Position numbers and translations under genes: made by a program. This document shows, in pieces, positions 1 through 10,700 of a stretch of 64,000 bases of DNA (position 1 is its first letter; each line of letters begins with the position of its first letter). Source of the stretch: CAYPNF01 sp964411985 (GTDB taxonomy: Bacteria > Verrucomicrobiota > Verrucomicrobiia > Limisphaerales > J093). Under the pieces are notes generated by a model. The model searched no databases. It saw nothing but the letters and a program-made list of their open reading frames with translations, and was not told the origin of the DNA. The stretch spans positions 1 to 64,000 of the forward strand of contig CAYPNF010000019.1 of assembly GCA_964411985.1 (NCBI GenBank), in the 5' to 3' direction.

Positions 1-20
1 CCCAGCACTCGCGCATTTTG

Positions 21-332
21 TCAAAAACCTGTCCCAGTATCGAAAGTTGGGTTAGAGGTCCCTGCAATCCCCAGTCCCACCACCATCGCCGAGCTCAGAA
101 CCAGAGCAATGAGGGCGCTCCGATGCCGAAGATGGCTGGCCAGCGGCCGCCAGTTCAATAGCAGGTCTTGGTCATCAGCGAAGTGGCGCAGACGTGTCCA
201 CGAATCTGCCAGGTGAGAGGACTTCTGATTTCGACCAAACGGCCAAACGGTCAAGGCGGCCTGCGCAGTCACTCTTCCAGCCACCACGCTTTCGAGAAGC
301 CCTGCAGCATGGGTTAACGGGTGGTACTTCAT
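21..332 (-). CDS. Small hypothetical protein with C-terminal membrane segment
   Basis: A 103-residue protein from an ATG at 332; a TTG three codons further upstream is possible but less likely. The first 75 residues are hydrophilic and helical-looking. A hydrophobic stretch near residues 76-93 (IALVLSSAMVVGLGIAG) would make a single membrane span close to the C terminus. No family is recognised. It lies 39 bp beyond the stop of the DPP-IV-like peptidase on the same strand, so it may be the last gene of that run. There is no strong ribosome binding site, so the gene is only moderately supported. Confidence 0.45.
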   Translation of the reverse strand: MKYHPLTHAAGLLESVVAGRVTAQAALTVWPFGRNQKSSHLADSWTRLRHFADDQDLLLNWRPLASHLRHRSALIALVLSSAMVVGLGIAGTSNPTFDTGTGF

Positions 333-371
333 CGTGCGCAAGTCCGCCTGGCGGAAGAATGAAGGGGACGG

Positions 372-2498
372 TCAGCGTCTCTTCTTCAGAATGAGAGCAT
401 CTATGAAGAACTCCATCATTCGATCTCTGGACAAGCCAGCGTGGCCAACGTCCGGGCCCACCTGAACTTCGAAGCTCTTTCCGGCCTTTTGCAGTGCCTG
501 GATCAGCTGCATGGAGTTATTCGGGTGGACGTTGTCGTCGGCTGTTCCGTAGTAGAGCATCAACCTTCCTTTGAGATTCGGGACATAGGTCATGATGCGG
601 GCTGCGTCGTAGCCTTCGCGATTCTCCTGGGGAATCCACATGTACCGTTCCGCGTAGATGGAGTCGTAGTTGCGGTAGTCAGTGACTGGTGCTGAGGAAC
701 AGGCTGCGTGGAAGAGATCGGGAAAGCGCAGCAGGCAGGTTGCTGAGGCGGTGCCTCCGTAGCTGGTGCCAAAAATGCCGACCCGCTTGGAATCGACGTA
801 CCGCCGCTTTCCGAGATACCTCACTCCCGCTGCCTGATCATCCATCTCCACCTGTCCCAACTTCATGTAGATGGAATCCAGAAAGCGCTTCCCTCGTCCG
901 CTGGCGCTTCGAGAATCGAAACTGGCCACCAGGAAACCGTATTCGGTGAGAAGATCTGGCTTGCTGAAGGTTTCATGCGCGCCCGTGGTGGATGGCCCAG
1001 CGTACACGCTCACCAGGAGAGGGTATTTCTTGCTCGGACGGAAATCGGAGGGGAAATGTAGCATCCCATACAGGTCTGTCTGCAGGTCGGCACTCTTGAA
1101 GGTGAAGAGTTCGACCGGACGCAACTTGGCTTTCCTGAAGCCCGACAAATCGCTCTTTGCCAGGACGGTGAGTTTGCGTCCCTGCGCATCCATGAGGGTC
1201 GACACAGGCGGGATGGCGTGAGTCTGGGCCACATCCACAAAGTGCTGGAAATCGGGGGCAAGGTTGACCTGATGATGAAACCTTGGATCCGTGAGCCGGG
1301 TATCGCCTTTCCCATCCAGGCCCACTCGGTGAAGCTGCAGTTTCATCGGGTTGTCACCGGTGCGGGCCATGTAGTAGAGGTGGCCGGCCGCCTCATCGAT
1401 TTGAACAATGTCGCCGACTTCAGAATCGTGCGAGGTGAGGGTGGCGCACAGTTGGCCACTGAGATCGTAGAGATAGAAGTTCTTCCACCCGGTTCTTTCC
1501 GAGGACCAGACGAAGCGCTTCCCATCCTTGAGGAAGCGCAGGTCGGGAGTGTTTTCCGTCCAGCTCGGCAACCATTCCTCTCGGACTACCGTTCGGCACT
1601 GGCCCGTCCGCGGATCAGCGGCCGCCAGTTCCATCACGTTCTGCCTGCGGTTGGTGCGATGGAATAGGAGTTCCGCATTATCCGCCGTCCATGCAACGCC
1701 ATAGACGTAGTGCCCCAGGACGGAGTTTTCGAACGGTTTGCCGTCTCTTACATCTACCGTGAGGGTGGACCTGGTCTCCAGGTCATAGATCAAGAGGTCC
1801 ACACAGGGATTGGTAGCCCCAGCCTTGACATAAGGCTCTACGTCGACCGTGCTGAGAATGGCCGTCTGGTTCATTTGTAGGTAGAAATCGGGCACCTGGC
1901 TCTCATCGAAGCGGTAGAACGCGAGTTTCTTGCTGTCCGGAGACCACCACATGGCGGTGTGCTGATAGAGCTCCTCTCCGTACACCCAGGTTGCCGTCCC
2001 GAATTTGACCCGGTTCGTGTCATTCCCCTCGGTCGTGACCGCAACGGGAGCCGAATTGGTATCGGATGGATCCGCCAGCCAGACGTTGCGGTCTCGGTAG
2101 AAAGCCTTGTGCTTCCCGTTTGGGCTGATCGCCCTCGTATACTGGCGTCCCCTTGCAGGACGCTCGGGCTCTTCCGTTTTTGCAGGGGAGGCTGCGGCCT
2201 CTTTCGGAGGCGCGGTGGTTGCAGCCGGCTGTTCCGACTCAATCAAGGTGCTCAGGTCGACCCGGAAGCGTTTGCCGTTCCTCCGGTATTCAAGAGTCTT
2301 GCCTTCCTGCAGCCAGGTGACGGACAGCGCTCCAGACTTGAAGGCGCCCTTGGTTTCGCGGCTGACCTTCAAGAATCGTGCGTGGCCGGGCATTTGCTCC
2401 AGGGGATTCTGTCCTTGGAGCCCGCAGCAAAGAAAGAGAAGCAGAGTCAGGAAGGCCCAACCTTGGGGGTTGGCAGACTGGCAGAGCGAGCGTTTCAT
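372..2498 (-). CDS. Secreted S9B (dipeptidyl-peptidase IV-like) serine peptidase
   Basis: A 708-residue protein with an N-terminal signal peptide (hydrophobic run LTLLLFLCCGLQG) and the two-part architecture of S9B prolyl-type peptidases: a beta-propeller N-terminal half and an alpha/beta-hydrolase C-terminal half. The nucleophile motif GTSYGG lies near residue 580, the acid in YYGTADDNVHP near 653 and the histidine in DVGHAG near 684, so the triad is complete. The length fits the family. A proline-, alanine- and glutamate-rich linker around residues 90-115 precedes the propeller. Family members release X-Pro or X-Ala dipeptides from peptides outside the cytoplasm. It starts 49 bp after the GH2-fold gene on the same strand and is probably co-transcribed with it. 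Confidence 0.9.
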   Translation of the reverse strand: MKRSLCQSANPQGWAFLTLLLFLCCGLQGQNPLEQMPGHARFLKVSRETKGAFKSGALSVTWLQEGKTLEYRRNGKRFRVDLSTLIESEQPAATTAPPKEAAASPAKTEEPERPARGRQYTRAISPNGKHKAFYRDRNVWLADPSDTNSAPVAVTTEGNDTNRVKFGTATWVYGEELYQHTAMWWSPDSKKLAFYRFDESQVPDFYLQMNQTAILSTVDVEPYVKAGATNPCVDLLIYDLETRSTLTVDVRDGKPFENSVLGHYVYGVAWTADNAELLFHRTNRRQNVMELAAADPRTGQCRTVVREEWLPSWTENTPDLRFLKDGKRFVWSSERTGWKNFYLYDLSGQLCATLTSHDSEVGDIVQIDEAAGHLYYMARTGDNPMKLQLHRVGLDGKGDTRLTDPRFHHQVNLAPDFQHFVDVAQTHAIPPVSTLMDAQGRKLTVLAKSDLSGFRKAKLRPVELFTFKSADLQTDLYGMLHFPSDFRPSKKYPLLVSVYAGPSTTGAHETFSKPDLLTEYGFLVASFDSRSASGRGKRFLDSIYMKLGQVEMDDQAAGVRYLGKRRYVDSKRVGIFGTSYGGTASATCLLRFPDLFHAACSSAPVTDYRNYDSIYAERYMWIPQENREGYDAARIMTYVPNLKGRLMLYYGTADDNVHPNNSMQLIQALQKAGKSFEVQVGPDVGHAGLSRDRMMEFFIDALILKKRR

Positions 2499-2547
2499 TG
2501 TGATGGCCCCATGCTGAAGCCGGACGCGCGCCGCGTCGAGCCGAGAA

Positions 2548-4854
2548 TTACTTGGGGAGTCCGACCACCTCTACCCAACGCCGACTGACGGTCGGCTGGG
2601 TGGGACGGTCGGTCAGCGGGTAGGCTGCGGCTTTGAGAACATGCCGTCCGGACACTGCGGGGATGGTCAGGACCAACTCCACCTCCTGTTTGCCCATGGT
2701 CGGTACTTCGTACGAGGCGGCCGTCTGGGCTTTCACCTGCGAGTTGATGGTCTCCAGGGTCAACTGGAGGCGACCGGCCGCAGGCTCGCCATGGTCATTG
2801 ACCAAGGTTACCTTGAAATGCCCATCTCCGGTGGAGACGAGATTGGTCTGGAAGAACTGAATGCACACCCCCAGCGGCTTGAAAGCGTTGCCCACGTAGT
2901 CGGCGAACCGCTCGTCGAGTCGCAGCGTGCGAATGTCGCGGAAGGAGTCTGAGCTCCAGACTTTCCTGTGGCTGCTGGTGAGATAGGCGAAGTGCAGAAT
3001 GCCGGCGTAGAGGCGTGTGCTCCTCCAGTATTCCGTTTCCGCGGCCATTACGTAGGCGCTCAGTCCAAAACGATCCTCCACGCTCGACCTGGGGCCAAGC
3101 AACATTTCGAAGGTGTTGGAGACGTTCAGCGTGGGGGTACCGTCCCGGTTCAGCCACAGCCATCCGTACTGGTTGAGGAGAATAGGGTGGTCGTTCTGAG
3201 CGAGGCCCCAGGTTTCAGGTTTGGGGTGTTGCGCCTCCAGTTGCGCCATCGCGAAATCCAAAGGCCCTGGTTGCCATGCGTCGCGGAACAAGCTGGCGCG
3301 ATACTCCACCGGATCGGTTGAGTTCACGGGGGGATTGGCCCCATGCACCCAGGGACGGTTCGACAAATCAAGTTTCCGAACCGCAGGAATGACGCGCTCT
3401 GCCAGCACCGGATCGAGCGTCCCGTCGCCGGCATCCCAGATCACGACACTGGGGTGGTTCCAGGTGTCTCGCATCCATTCGCCATATTGGCCTATCCACT
3501 TCTCCGGATCGTAATGGCCTGCCTGGTTCGTGTTCATTTCCCCAGTTCGAGCCGAGAGGGGGAACTCGTTTTCAATCAGCAACCCCGCTTCGTCAGCCAG
3601 TTCGTACCAACGGTCGGGTACAGGGCCCAGGAAGAACCGGACGGAGTTCCAGTTCATCTGACGAGGAATGTCCACGAGCAACTTCCTGGTCCATCCTTCG
3701 TTCCAGGGTAGGTTCTCGCACAGTGGATCTTCGAAGAAGCGGTGAAGGGCGATGTTGGAACCGCGCAGCAGGATGGGCCTGCCGTTCAAGAAAAAACGTC
3801 CTGTCTTGGGGTCCGCTCGGAATTCGCGCATCCCAAACCGGGTGGTGAGCGAATCGCCTCCAGTGCGGGTGTCCACGGCGTACAGGAAAGGATCCTGCGG
3901 AGACCAGAGCCGAGCGTCGGGCACACGGAGCTTGGTGGTCACGATCCGTCCCTCTCCTGCCTTCAGCTGGAGCAGGGTGGGTGGGGTGTTCGTAATGGCC
4001 TTCCCGCTGCGGAGGGTGCGGAGGATCTGGCGGAGCTCGAATTTCGTGGCTGCCCCGTAGTTGCGTATTTTCGTCTGCAACTGGACCTCTGACCTGTCCA
4101 CATCGGCGGCAGTCTGCACCCATTCAATAACCGGATTGTCCGAGTAACTGACGCTGATACGGTCGTAGATCCCCGGAGTCCACTTGGTTTTCTCCGGATC
4201 CGCTCCGGTCGGAAGGTCCGCAGGCAGGACGCCGGGATGGGCGCCCACCCGCACGACGAGAGTGTTCGTGCCGGGCATGCGGATCGCGTCGGTCAGGTTC
4301 AAGGTGCTCGAAGAGAAACATCCCGGGTATTCCCCCACGGGCTTGCCGTTGAGCCAGACGGCAGTCCCGAACTGCGCCTTGTTGATGTGGAGCAGCGCAA
4401 TGGATCGAAGGGCGGGAGCGACGAAGGTACGCCGGTACCAGAAGTAGTTGCGCTCGGGGTCGGTCTGAGTGGGTGCCCCGGCACCGGACGTGCCTGCGTT
4501 GTCACCGACCCGGCCCTCGCGCGGGGACCTTGCCCAGTCAGTCAGGCGGTCCACGCTTCTGAAACCCGGGCGGGATTGATTCACGAGCCCTGGCACGATG
4601 ACCGTGTGTCGGTACTCTACCGGCTGATCGTCAGGGGAAACGCTGTCGCTGATCTGCCAGGGACCGTCGAGAAACACGGTGATTCGCTCTGTCGATTTGA
4701 CAGCAGGGACGGCCGCGATCAATGCCGATCCGGAGCAGAGGAGGCACAGGAGCGGAATAGGGGAGCGGAAGACTCGCGGTCTCCCTGGTCTGCCGGGTTG
4801 TTTTCCCCCTGAAGCCGGTGCCGGAGGGTCGACTCGTTGGGACGTCGAGGGCAT
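2548..4854 (-). CDS. GH2-fold (beta-galactosidase-like) secreted protein, probably lacking catalytic residues
   Basis: A 768-residue protein with a basic N terminus, a hydrophobic signal segment (residues ~33-48), a jelly-roll sugar-binding domain (NYFWYRRTF, AVWLNGKPVG, NTLVVRVGAH), an Ig-like domain and a TIM-barrel region beginning RFGMREFRADP. This order is that of glycoside hydrolase family 2. The usual acid/base motif after NHPSVVIW (G-N-E) reads DAGDGT near residue 475. The usual nucleophile context (S/T-E-Y/F-G) reads NQYG near residue 561, so both expected glutamates appear replaced. It may bind rather than cleave sugars, or be a divergent branch using other residues. It sits 10 bp after the polyphosphate kinase stop and 49 bp before the peptidase. 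Confidence 0.8.
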   Translation of the reverse strand: MPSTSQRVDPPAPASGGKQPGRPGRPRVFRSPIPLLCLLCSGSALIAAVPAVKSTERITVFLDGPWQISDSVSPDDQPVEYRHTVIVPGLVNQSRPGFRSVDRLTDWARSPREGRVGDNAGTSGAGAPTQTDPERNYFWYRRTFVAPALRSIALLHINKAQFGTAVWLNGKPVGEYPGCFSSSTLNLTDAIRMPGTNTLVVRVGAHPGVLPADLPTGADPEKTKWTPGIYDRISVSYSDNPVIEWVQTAADVDRSEVQLQTKIRNYGAATKFELRQILRTLRSGKAITNTPPTLLQLKAGEGRIVTTKLRVPDARLWSPQDPFLYAVDTRTGGDSLTTRFGMREFRADPKTGRFFLNGRPILLRGSNIALHRFFEDPLCENLPWNEGWTRKLLVDIPRQMNWNSVRFFLGPVPDRWYELADEAGLLIENEFPLSARTGEMNTNQAGHYDPEKWIGQYGEWMRDTWNHPSVVIWDAGDGTLDPVLAERVIPAVRKLDLSNRPWVHGANPPVNSTDPVEYRASLFRDAWQPGPLDFAMAQLEAQHPKPETWGLAQNDHPILLNQYGWLWLNRDGTPTLNVSNTFEMLLGPRSSVEDRFGLSAYVMAAETEYWRSTRLYAGILHFAYLTSSHRKVWSSDSFRDIRTLRLDERFADYVGNAFKPLGVCIQFFQTNLVSTGDGHFKVTLVNDHGEPAAGRLQLTLETINSQVKAQTAASYEVPTMGKQEVELVLTIPAVSGRHVLKAAAYPLTDRPTQPTVSRRWVEVVGLPK

Positions 4855-4864
4855 AGGTGCTTGA

Positions 4865-6349
4865 TCAGGATCGCTTGGACAGCTCTTGGTCCAGCACGCG
4901 GCAAGCAGTTTTCAAGATTTGAATTCGGGCGAACTTCTTGCTGTCGCCCGGCACGAGGATCCAGGGCGCTGCGGGTCGGTGCGTCCTGGTGACCATGTCA
5001 TGAACCGCATCTTCATAGGCCGCCCATCGGCGCCGGTTTCGCCAATCCTCCGCCGTGATCTTATGGCGTTTGAAGGGTGTCTGCTGGCGCTCTTGAAATC
5101 GCCTCAGTTGCTCCGCCTTGCTGATGTGGATCCAGAACTTCAACGGGACCACTCCTGCGTCGGTCAGTTGCTGCTCGAAGTAGGTGATCTCACTGTAGGC
5201 TCGCTGCCATTCCGAAGCCGTGGCAAACCCCTCCACTCGCTCCACCAAGACGCGACCGTACCAAGATCGATCAAAAATCGTCAGAACCCCCTTTTCAGGA
5301 ATCTGCCTCCAAAAACGCCACAGGTAATGGTGGGCGCGTTCCTCATCCGTGGGTGCAGCCACGGGCACCACTCTCAACAAACGCGGGTCCACCGCCTGGG
5401 TGACTCGACGGATGGCACTGCCTTTGCCGGCCGCATCCCATCCCTCGAAGACGAGTACGAGGGCAATCTCCTTCCGATGAGCCTCCCAGGCCAGTCTTCC
5501 CAGCCTCGACTGGTATTCCTCCAGCTCGCGGCCGTAGCTCTTGTCGTCCAGGCGTTTGGTGAGATCCACCTTGTCGAGCAGGTTGGTTCTGCCTTTCCTG
5601 GGGTTTACCCGCAGAGATACCAGGGTGGAACGGTAGGAGTTCCTTTCCAGCTGCTCCCTCAGGGTGGAGACAAGAATCCTGCCGGCGGTGAGATCCCTGT
5701 ACCGGGGATCGTCAGACGGCACGCGATGCCAAGGAGCGGCCGGCGTGCTCGTCATCTCCAAAACGGTGTGGTAGGCGCGCTGGAACCGGTCGTGGAGACG
5801 AAAGTGTTTCCATTCGCGCCTTCCTACTCTCCAGGACGTCTCTGGGTTGGTTTCGAGCAGTTCCAGGCGCCTCTTCTGCTCGTTCTCGCAGACATCGAGC
5901 CAAAACTTCAGGAATATGGCTCCATCCTTGGCGAGCATTTTCTCGAGGAAGGCGACGTGTGCTAGGGCTTGCTTGAACGCGTCCTTCTCCAGGGTGCGCT
6001 TCACCCGCTTCAGAATCAGATCCGAATACCAGGAGCCGAAGAAGATCCCGATCTCCCCTCGGGCCGGCATCGCTCTCCAGAACCTCCAGAAGGGTGGGTG
6101 CGCATTGCCATCCGACGTCAGGGTCCAGAGCGCATGAGTCTGCACTCCGCGGGGATCGAGCCACTCGTGCAGGCGATGAACCACCTCGCTCTTCCCCGCA
6201 CTGTCCGCTCCCGAGACGATGATGAAAACCGAGCGTCTGCTCTGCCGGAGGGAGAGCTGCAGCTGAATCAGTTCAGACCGCAGTGCTGGCAGAGCAGAGG
6301 CGAACTCTCTCTTTCCCAATTTGAAAGCCGATTCAGATTCTGAGCTCAT
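4865..6349 (-). CDS. Double-domain PPK2 polyphosphate kinase / polyphosphate:AMP phosphotransferase
   Basis: A 494-residue cytoplasmic protein made of two tandem PPK2 domains. The first (residues ~20-240) carries a P-loop SGADSAGKS. The second (~260-490) carries EGWDAAGKGS followed by the lid-type motif FDRSWYGR. Two-domain PPK2 enzymes are typically class II, transferring phosphate from polyphosphate to AMP (the pap type). In the second domain the Walker A, Walker B and lid residues are all present. The first looks more divergent (FFGSWYSD instead of FDRSWYGR) and may be structural. It is first of a co-directional run with the GH2-fold protein and the peptidase, a grouping with no obvious shared pathway. 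Confidence 0.88.
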   Translation of the reverse strand: MSSESESAFKLGKREFASALPALRSELIQLQLSLRQSRRSVFIIVSGADSAGKSEVVHRLHEWLDPRGVQTHALWTLTSDGNAHPPFWRFWRAMPARGEIGIFFGSWYSDLILKRVKRTLEKDAFKQALAHVAFLEKMLAKDGAIFLKFWLDVCENEQKRRLELLETNPETSWRVGRREWKHFRLHDRFQRAYHTVLEMTSTPAAPWHRVPSDDPRYRDLTAGRILVSTLREQLERNSYRSTLVSLRVNPRKGRTNLLDKVDLTKRLDDKSYGRELEEYQSRLGRLAWEAHRKEIALVLVFEGWDAAGKGSAIRRVTQAVDPRLLRVVPVAAPTDEERAHHYLWRFWRQIPEKGVLTIFDRSWYGRVLVERVEGFATASEWQRAYSEITYFEQQLTDAGVVPLKFWIHISKAEQLRRFQERQQTPFKRHKITAEDWRNRRRWAAYEDAVHDMVTRTHRPAAPWILVPGDSKKFARIQILKTACRVLDQELSKRS

Positions 6350-6444
6350 GAGCCATCCGAGTTGCCAGTCACGAGTGGCATTTCTACCACGGTCAACTGA
6401 AACTTGCCAGCCCGGAGATTCTGCGGACCCTCGTGCTTCGGGAG

Positions 6445-7752
6445 CTACACCGGGCGCTGTGGCCTGCAGAGATTCTTGAGGAGCGTCGTCTGGACTTTCA
6501 TGGCAAGCTCTCCAAAAAGGAACGGTTTGCCAATGAGATCATTGCCTCCACTCAGGATGGATCGAGCCCGGGCGCCGAAATCACTCATGCCGGTCACGAA
6601 AATCACGGGGACGGCTTTGTAGCCCGGCAACGCTTTCAGCGCAGTACACGCTTCAAAACCATTCATGCCCGGCATGTCGATATCCAGGATTACCAGGTCG
6701 AAATCGTTTTCCTTTGCCAGACGCAGTGCCGTTGGCGCGTCCTCCACAATGAGGGTGCGTACCTGGACCGCCTTCATGGCCCCCTGCACCATTTGCCTGC
6801 AGATGACCTCGTCATCCACCACCAGGATCAACGGAGCCATCGAAGCTTGGAGGGAGGCATCCTGGGTCCGTTGAACCAGGATGGGCACGAATTCCACCGT
6901 CTGGACCAGCGTTCGCAACGCCGACGGGGAGACGTTTTCGGGCTCATCTTGGGCCTCAGCTAGGAACTGTCCTAGAGCTTTGGCAAAGGAACGAATGCCG
7001 TGCTGTTGGTTTTGCTCAGCGTAGGCCTCCAGATGTTCGGCGTGCTTTTGCAGTAATGTAAGCTTTGGCAGCAGGTGACTCTCCACTTGGTACCGGTCGA
7101 CCGCGGCCGTGTAGGCCCGCAACTCCATGGCGAGATCCGGCAACGTCTCCCTGAACGCGTCCAGCAAGCTCACTGGAGGTTGCAGCGGAGTGGCTGAGGA
7201 TTCCTCACCGGAGACTGGAACCGTCCGTGGCGGGATGGGACTTGGGGGCGGATTGGGGGACGGGTCGGGCGCCTGCACCTCAGGCGCAGGCTTGGCGGGG
7301 GCGGATTGGGGGGCAGGCTGCGGCTGCGGGGTTGCCTCGGTCCCCGGCGCGGCTGGAGATGGAGCACCTGGTTGTTGGTGACTTGGATCCAGGGTCTCCT
7401 TGATCACCTTCACGAGATCTTCCGGGGAACACTCGGCCTTGGTGAGACACTGGTTGGCTCCCGCGGCGCGCGCAGCCTTCACCATGCTAGCCAGGTAGGC
7501 GTTGGTGGCCACGATCACGGGAACATGCGCGGTGCGCGGACTGGCTCGGATGTGTTTGATCACGTCGATGCCGTGCACTTTGGGCAGCATCAAATCCGCG
7601 ATGACGAGATCTGGAACCGTACGCTCCAGCATCTGGATGGCAATCTCCCCGTCCGCCGCAACACTGACTGCAAACCCGTGTTTCTCCAGGCAGTACTTGT
7701 AAAGGCGCGCTAGGATCGCGTCATCTTCGACGATGAGGATGCTGCTCTTCAT
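6445..7752 (-). CDS. Response regulator with two receiver domains
   Basis: A 435-residue protein. Receiver 1 occupies residues 1-120 (ILIVEDD, phosphoacceptor Asp ~52 in VIADLMLP). It is followed by a proline- and alanine-rich linker (~125-205), a helical central region (~210-305) and a second receiver (~310-430; LILVVDDE, Asp ~354 in VILDIDMP). There is no DNA-binding or enzymatic output domain, so it probably relays or sequesters phosphate or acts through protein contacts. The start at 7752 is chosen because its ATG overlaps the TGA of the upstream hybrid kinase by 4 bp (7749-7752), indicating translational coupling. The central helices may be a degenerate Hpt-like or dimerisation domain; I see no canonical phosphorylatable histidine motif there. 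Confidence 0.88.
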   Translation of the reverse strand: MKSSILIVEDDAILARLYKYCLEKHGFAVSVAADGEIAIQMLERTVPDLVIADLMLPKVHGIDVIKHIRASPRTAHVPVIVATNAYLASMVKAARAAGANQCLTKAECSPEDLVKVIKETLDPSHQQPGAPSPAAPGTEATPQPQPAPQSAPAKPAPEVQAPDPSPNPPPSPIPPRTVPVSGEESSATPLQPPVSLLDAFRETLPDLAMELRAYTAAVDRYQVESHLLPKLTLLQKHAEHLEAYAEQNQQHGIRSFAKALGQFLAEAQDEPENVSPSALRTLVQTVEFVPILVQRTQDASLQASMAPLILVVDDEVICRQMVQGAMKAVQVRTLIVEDAPTALRLAKENDFDLVILDIDMPGMNGFEACTALKALPGYKAVPVIFVTGMSDFGARARSILSGGNDLIGKPFLFGELAMKVQTTLLKNLCRPQRPV

Positions 7753-10700
7753 GCTTGCCCGGACGAGGTCGGCACCTGGAGCACGTTCTCGCGCAAATAG
7801 GTGCTGACTCGGTCCAGTTGCCTTGCGGTTTGTCCGAAGAGCGGGGTTACTCCGTCCCATTGCGACTCTCTGCCCATGCGCTCTAATTCACGAAGGGGAG
7901 CTACCAGGATATTGATTCCGAGGCTCGAACTGCAGCCGCACAGCTTGTGCGCAGCCTGTTCCATGTCCCGCGAGGCCCCGGCCTGGATCGCCATCTCGAT
8001 CGCCTTGATCAGTTGCCCGCTCTGGTCCAAGTAGAGACCTGCCAACTCGCGCATTCGCTCGGGATTATCGAAAGAGACCTTCTTGAGTCGTTTCAAGTTC
8101 ACCGGAGGTTCTTCGTCCGTTGGAGGTGAGGTTGAAGCCACGTCTTGGCTCGCGGTTTGACGTCGCGGCAGGTCTTTGGCTGGATCCGCTGAATTCATAG
8201 GCTCGAGAGGTTTGAGGATTGCTTCGTCGGCTTCCTGTGCCAAGGTCGTGCTCACCGTTATGCTCGGAGTGGGCGAGCTCCTTCTCAAGAAGGCGTCTCT
8301 GGAATCCACAGGGTGTGGAGGCTTTTGGGCGGCGGTGCCCGCCCCAGTTGGGATGAGGGTTGCATCACGGGACAGAGAAGGATGTCCGGCCGGTGGCGAC
8401 CATCGTTGCAGAGCTGCTGCAAGCTCCGATTCCTCCACTGGTTTGGTAATGTAATCGTCCATGCCCGCGGCGAGGCATTTTTCACGGTCGCCTTGCATGG
8501 CGTTGGCGGTCATGGCGATGATATGGACCTTCGCTCTCTGCGCGCCCCTCCGAGCACGTTCCTGCTCTAGGAGTCGGATTTGACCAGTGGCCTCGTATCC
8601 GTCCATCACCGGCATCTGGCAGTCCATCAGTATGATATCGGGTCCCATGCGCTCGAACAGATCCACCGCCTCCTGCCCGTTGTTCGCCACGCTTGCCCCA
8701 TAACCGAGATGGCGAAGCTGTCCAATGGCGACCTTTTGATTGATCAGACTGTCTTCCGCAAGGAGAATCCTGAGCGCACTGGGAGGCACCGCCGGGGGAC
8801 CTGGCTTCGCAGCATTGGGATCCGCGGCGTTCGGAGGGAAACTGCCGTTTGACCTCGTCCCAGAGGCCAATGTCATCGACGGCTTTTGGCCCGTGGCTGT
8901 GCCTCCGAGGATCTCAACCAGGGCATCGTACATCTTGGAATGCTTCACCGGTTTTGGGATACACGCTTCGAGGCCGGCCCGCTCCATGGTCTCCCGATCC
9001 AACTCGCGACCCAGCGATGTGAGAAGAAGGAGATGCGTCTTGGCAATCTTCGGATCGCCTTTGATCGTATGGGCGAGCGCCAGACCGTCCATTTCAGGCA
9101 TATCCAGGTCAACGAGCGCAAGATCGTAAGGGTACGTCTCTGCCGCTGCACGCAGCATTTCCAGGGCTTCCGCTCCGCTGGCAGCGCAGTTCACATTCCG
9201 CATCTTCCACGCCAGCGCTTGGTGCTGGAGCATCTCGCGGTTGGTTGCGTTGTCATCCACGATTAACACCCTGACCCTTGCCACCTGGGAGGGGAGTGCC
9301 ATAATATCGTGCCCCTTGGCCACCTGTTTTTCGAAGGGTAGGGTGAACCAGAATGTCGAGCCGACGCCGGGCTCGCTTGTAACACCGATCTGCCCCCCCA
9401 TCTGAACAAGCAGCTGCCGGCAAATCGCCAAACCCAAGCCCGTGCCTCCATACCGGCGGGTGGTGGAGCCATCGGCCTGGCTGAATGCCTGGAACAACCG
9501 TGCTTGTGCCTCTGGCTGGATGCCTATCCCTGTGTCCTTGACCTCAAAGCGCAGCGAAACGTGCGACTCCTCGTCTCCCTCCTTGGTGACACGCACCGTC
9601 ACCTCCCCGTGAGTGGTGAACTTGAGCGCGTTTCCCACCAGGTTGGTGAGAATCTGCCTGAGCCGTCCCGGATCGCCACGCAGGTAAGATGGCACGTCAA
9701 CGTGGATGAAGCTTCCCAGTTCCAGCCCCTTGGATACCGCCTGTTGGGAGAGGAGCTGGAGCATGCTCTCCACGGTCTCATGCAGGTTGAAATCGAGCTT
9801 CTCCAGCACCAGCTTTCCCGCTTCCACCTTAGAGAAGTCCAGGATGTCGTTGATGATCGTCAACAGGGCTTCCGCGCTGGACCGGATATTGTCTGCGAAA
9901 TCGCGTTGGACCGATGACAACTCCGTGTGGAGCAGGAGGTTCGTCATGCCGATGACTCCGTTCATCGGAGTTCGGATCTCGTGGCTCATGTTGGCCAGGA
10001 ATTCTGCCTTCGTCCTCGCCGAAAGAACCGCTTCATCCCTCGCTCGGGCGAGGTCGTTTTCGATCTGCTTGCGGGCCGTGATATCCCGCTGCATGGCGAG
10101 GTAATGGGTGACCTTGCCGGTGGCGTCACGGATGAGCTCGATGTGGATCTCGTTGCAGAACTCACCCCCGTCCTTGCGGTAGTTGATCACCTCCCCATGG
10201 AAGGGCTTGCTCGCATGCAGACTTTCTTTGATGCGCTGAAGCACTTCCGAGTCCGTCTTGGGGCCATGAAGCAAGCGGGGGGTCTTTCCGATCACTTCCT
10301 CAAAGGTGAAACCCGTCATGGACGTGAAGGCGGGATTTGCGAAGACGATACAAGGACCCGGATTCTCAACCTCTGAGGTGGTGATGAGGATGGAGTCGTG
10401 CGCGCAATAGACCGCAGAGGCGAGCAAACGCAACCGCTCCTCATCCTGTCTGCGGTCCGTTATGTCCCGGGCCACCAACAGGAGTTGAGGGGTGCCCGCA
10501 GTCGGCACCAGGCTTACCTGGGCGCGCAGATAACGCTCGTGCTGTTCAACACTCTGGCAGCGATACTCGAAGCGCTGGGCCTCCCCGCTCCTGAGCGTTT
10601 CTTCGATGGCTCGCTGCACCTTCTGACGGTCCGCCGCATGTACCCCCGCCAGAAAATCCCGGTGGACTGACTCTGGGGCGTCCCCCACCATGTTCCGAAA

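Noticed and set aside
4886..5965. A 359-codon plus-strand open frame opposite the PPK2 gene.
   Set aside because: Both PPK2 domains with P-loops are on the minus strand; the opposing frame has no motif.
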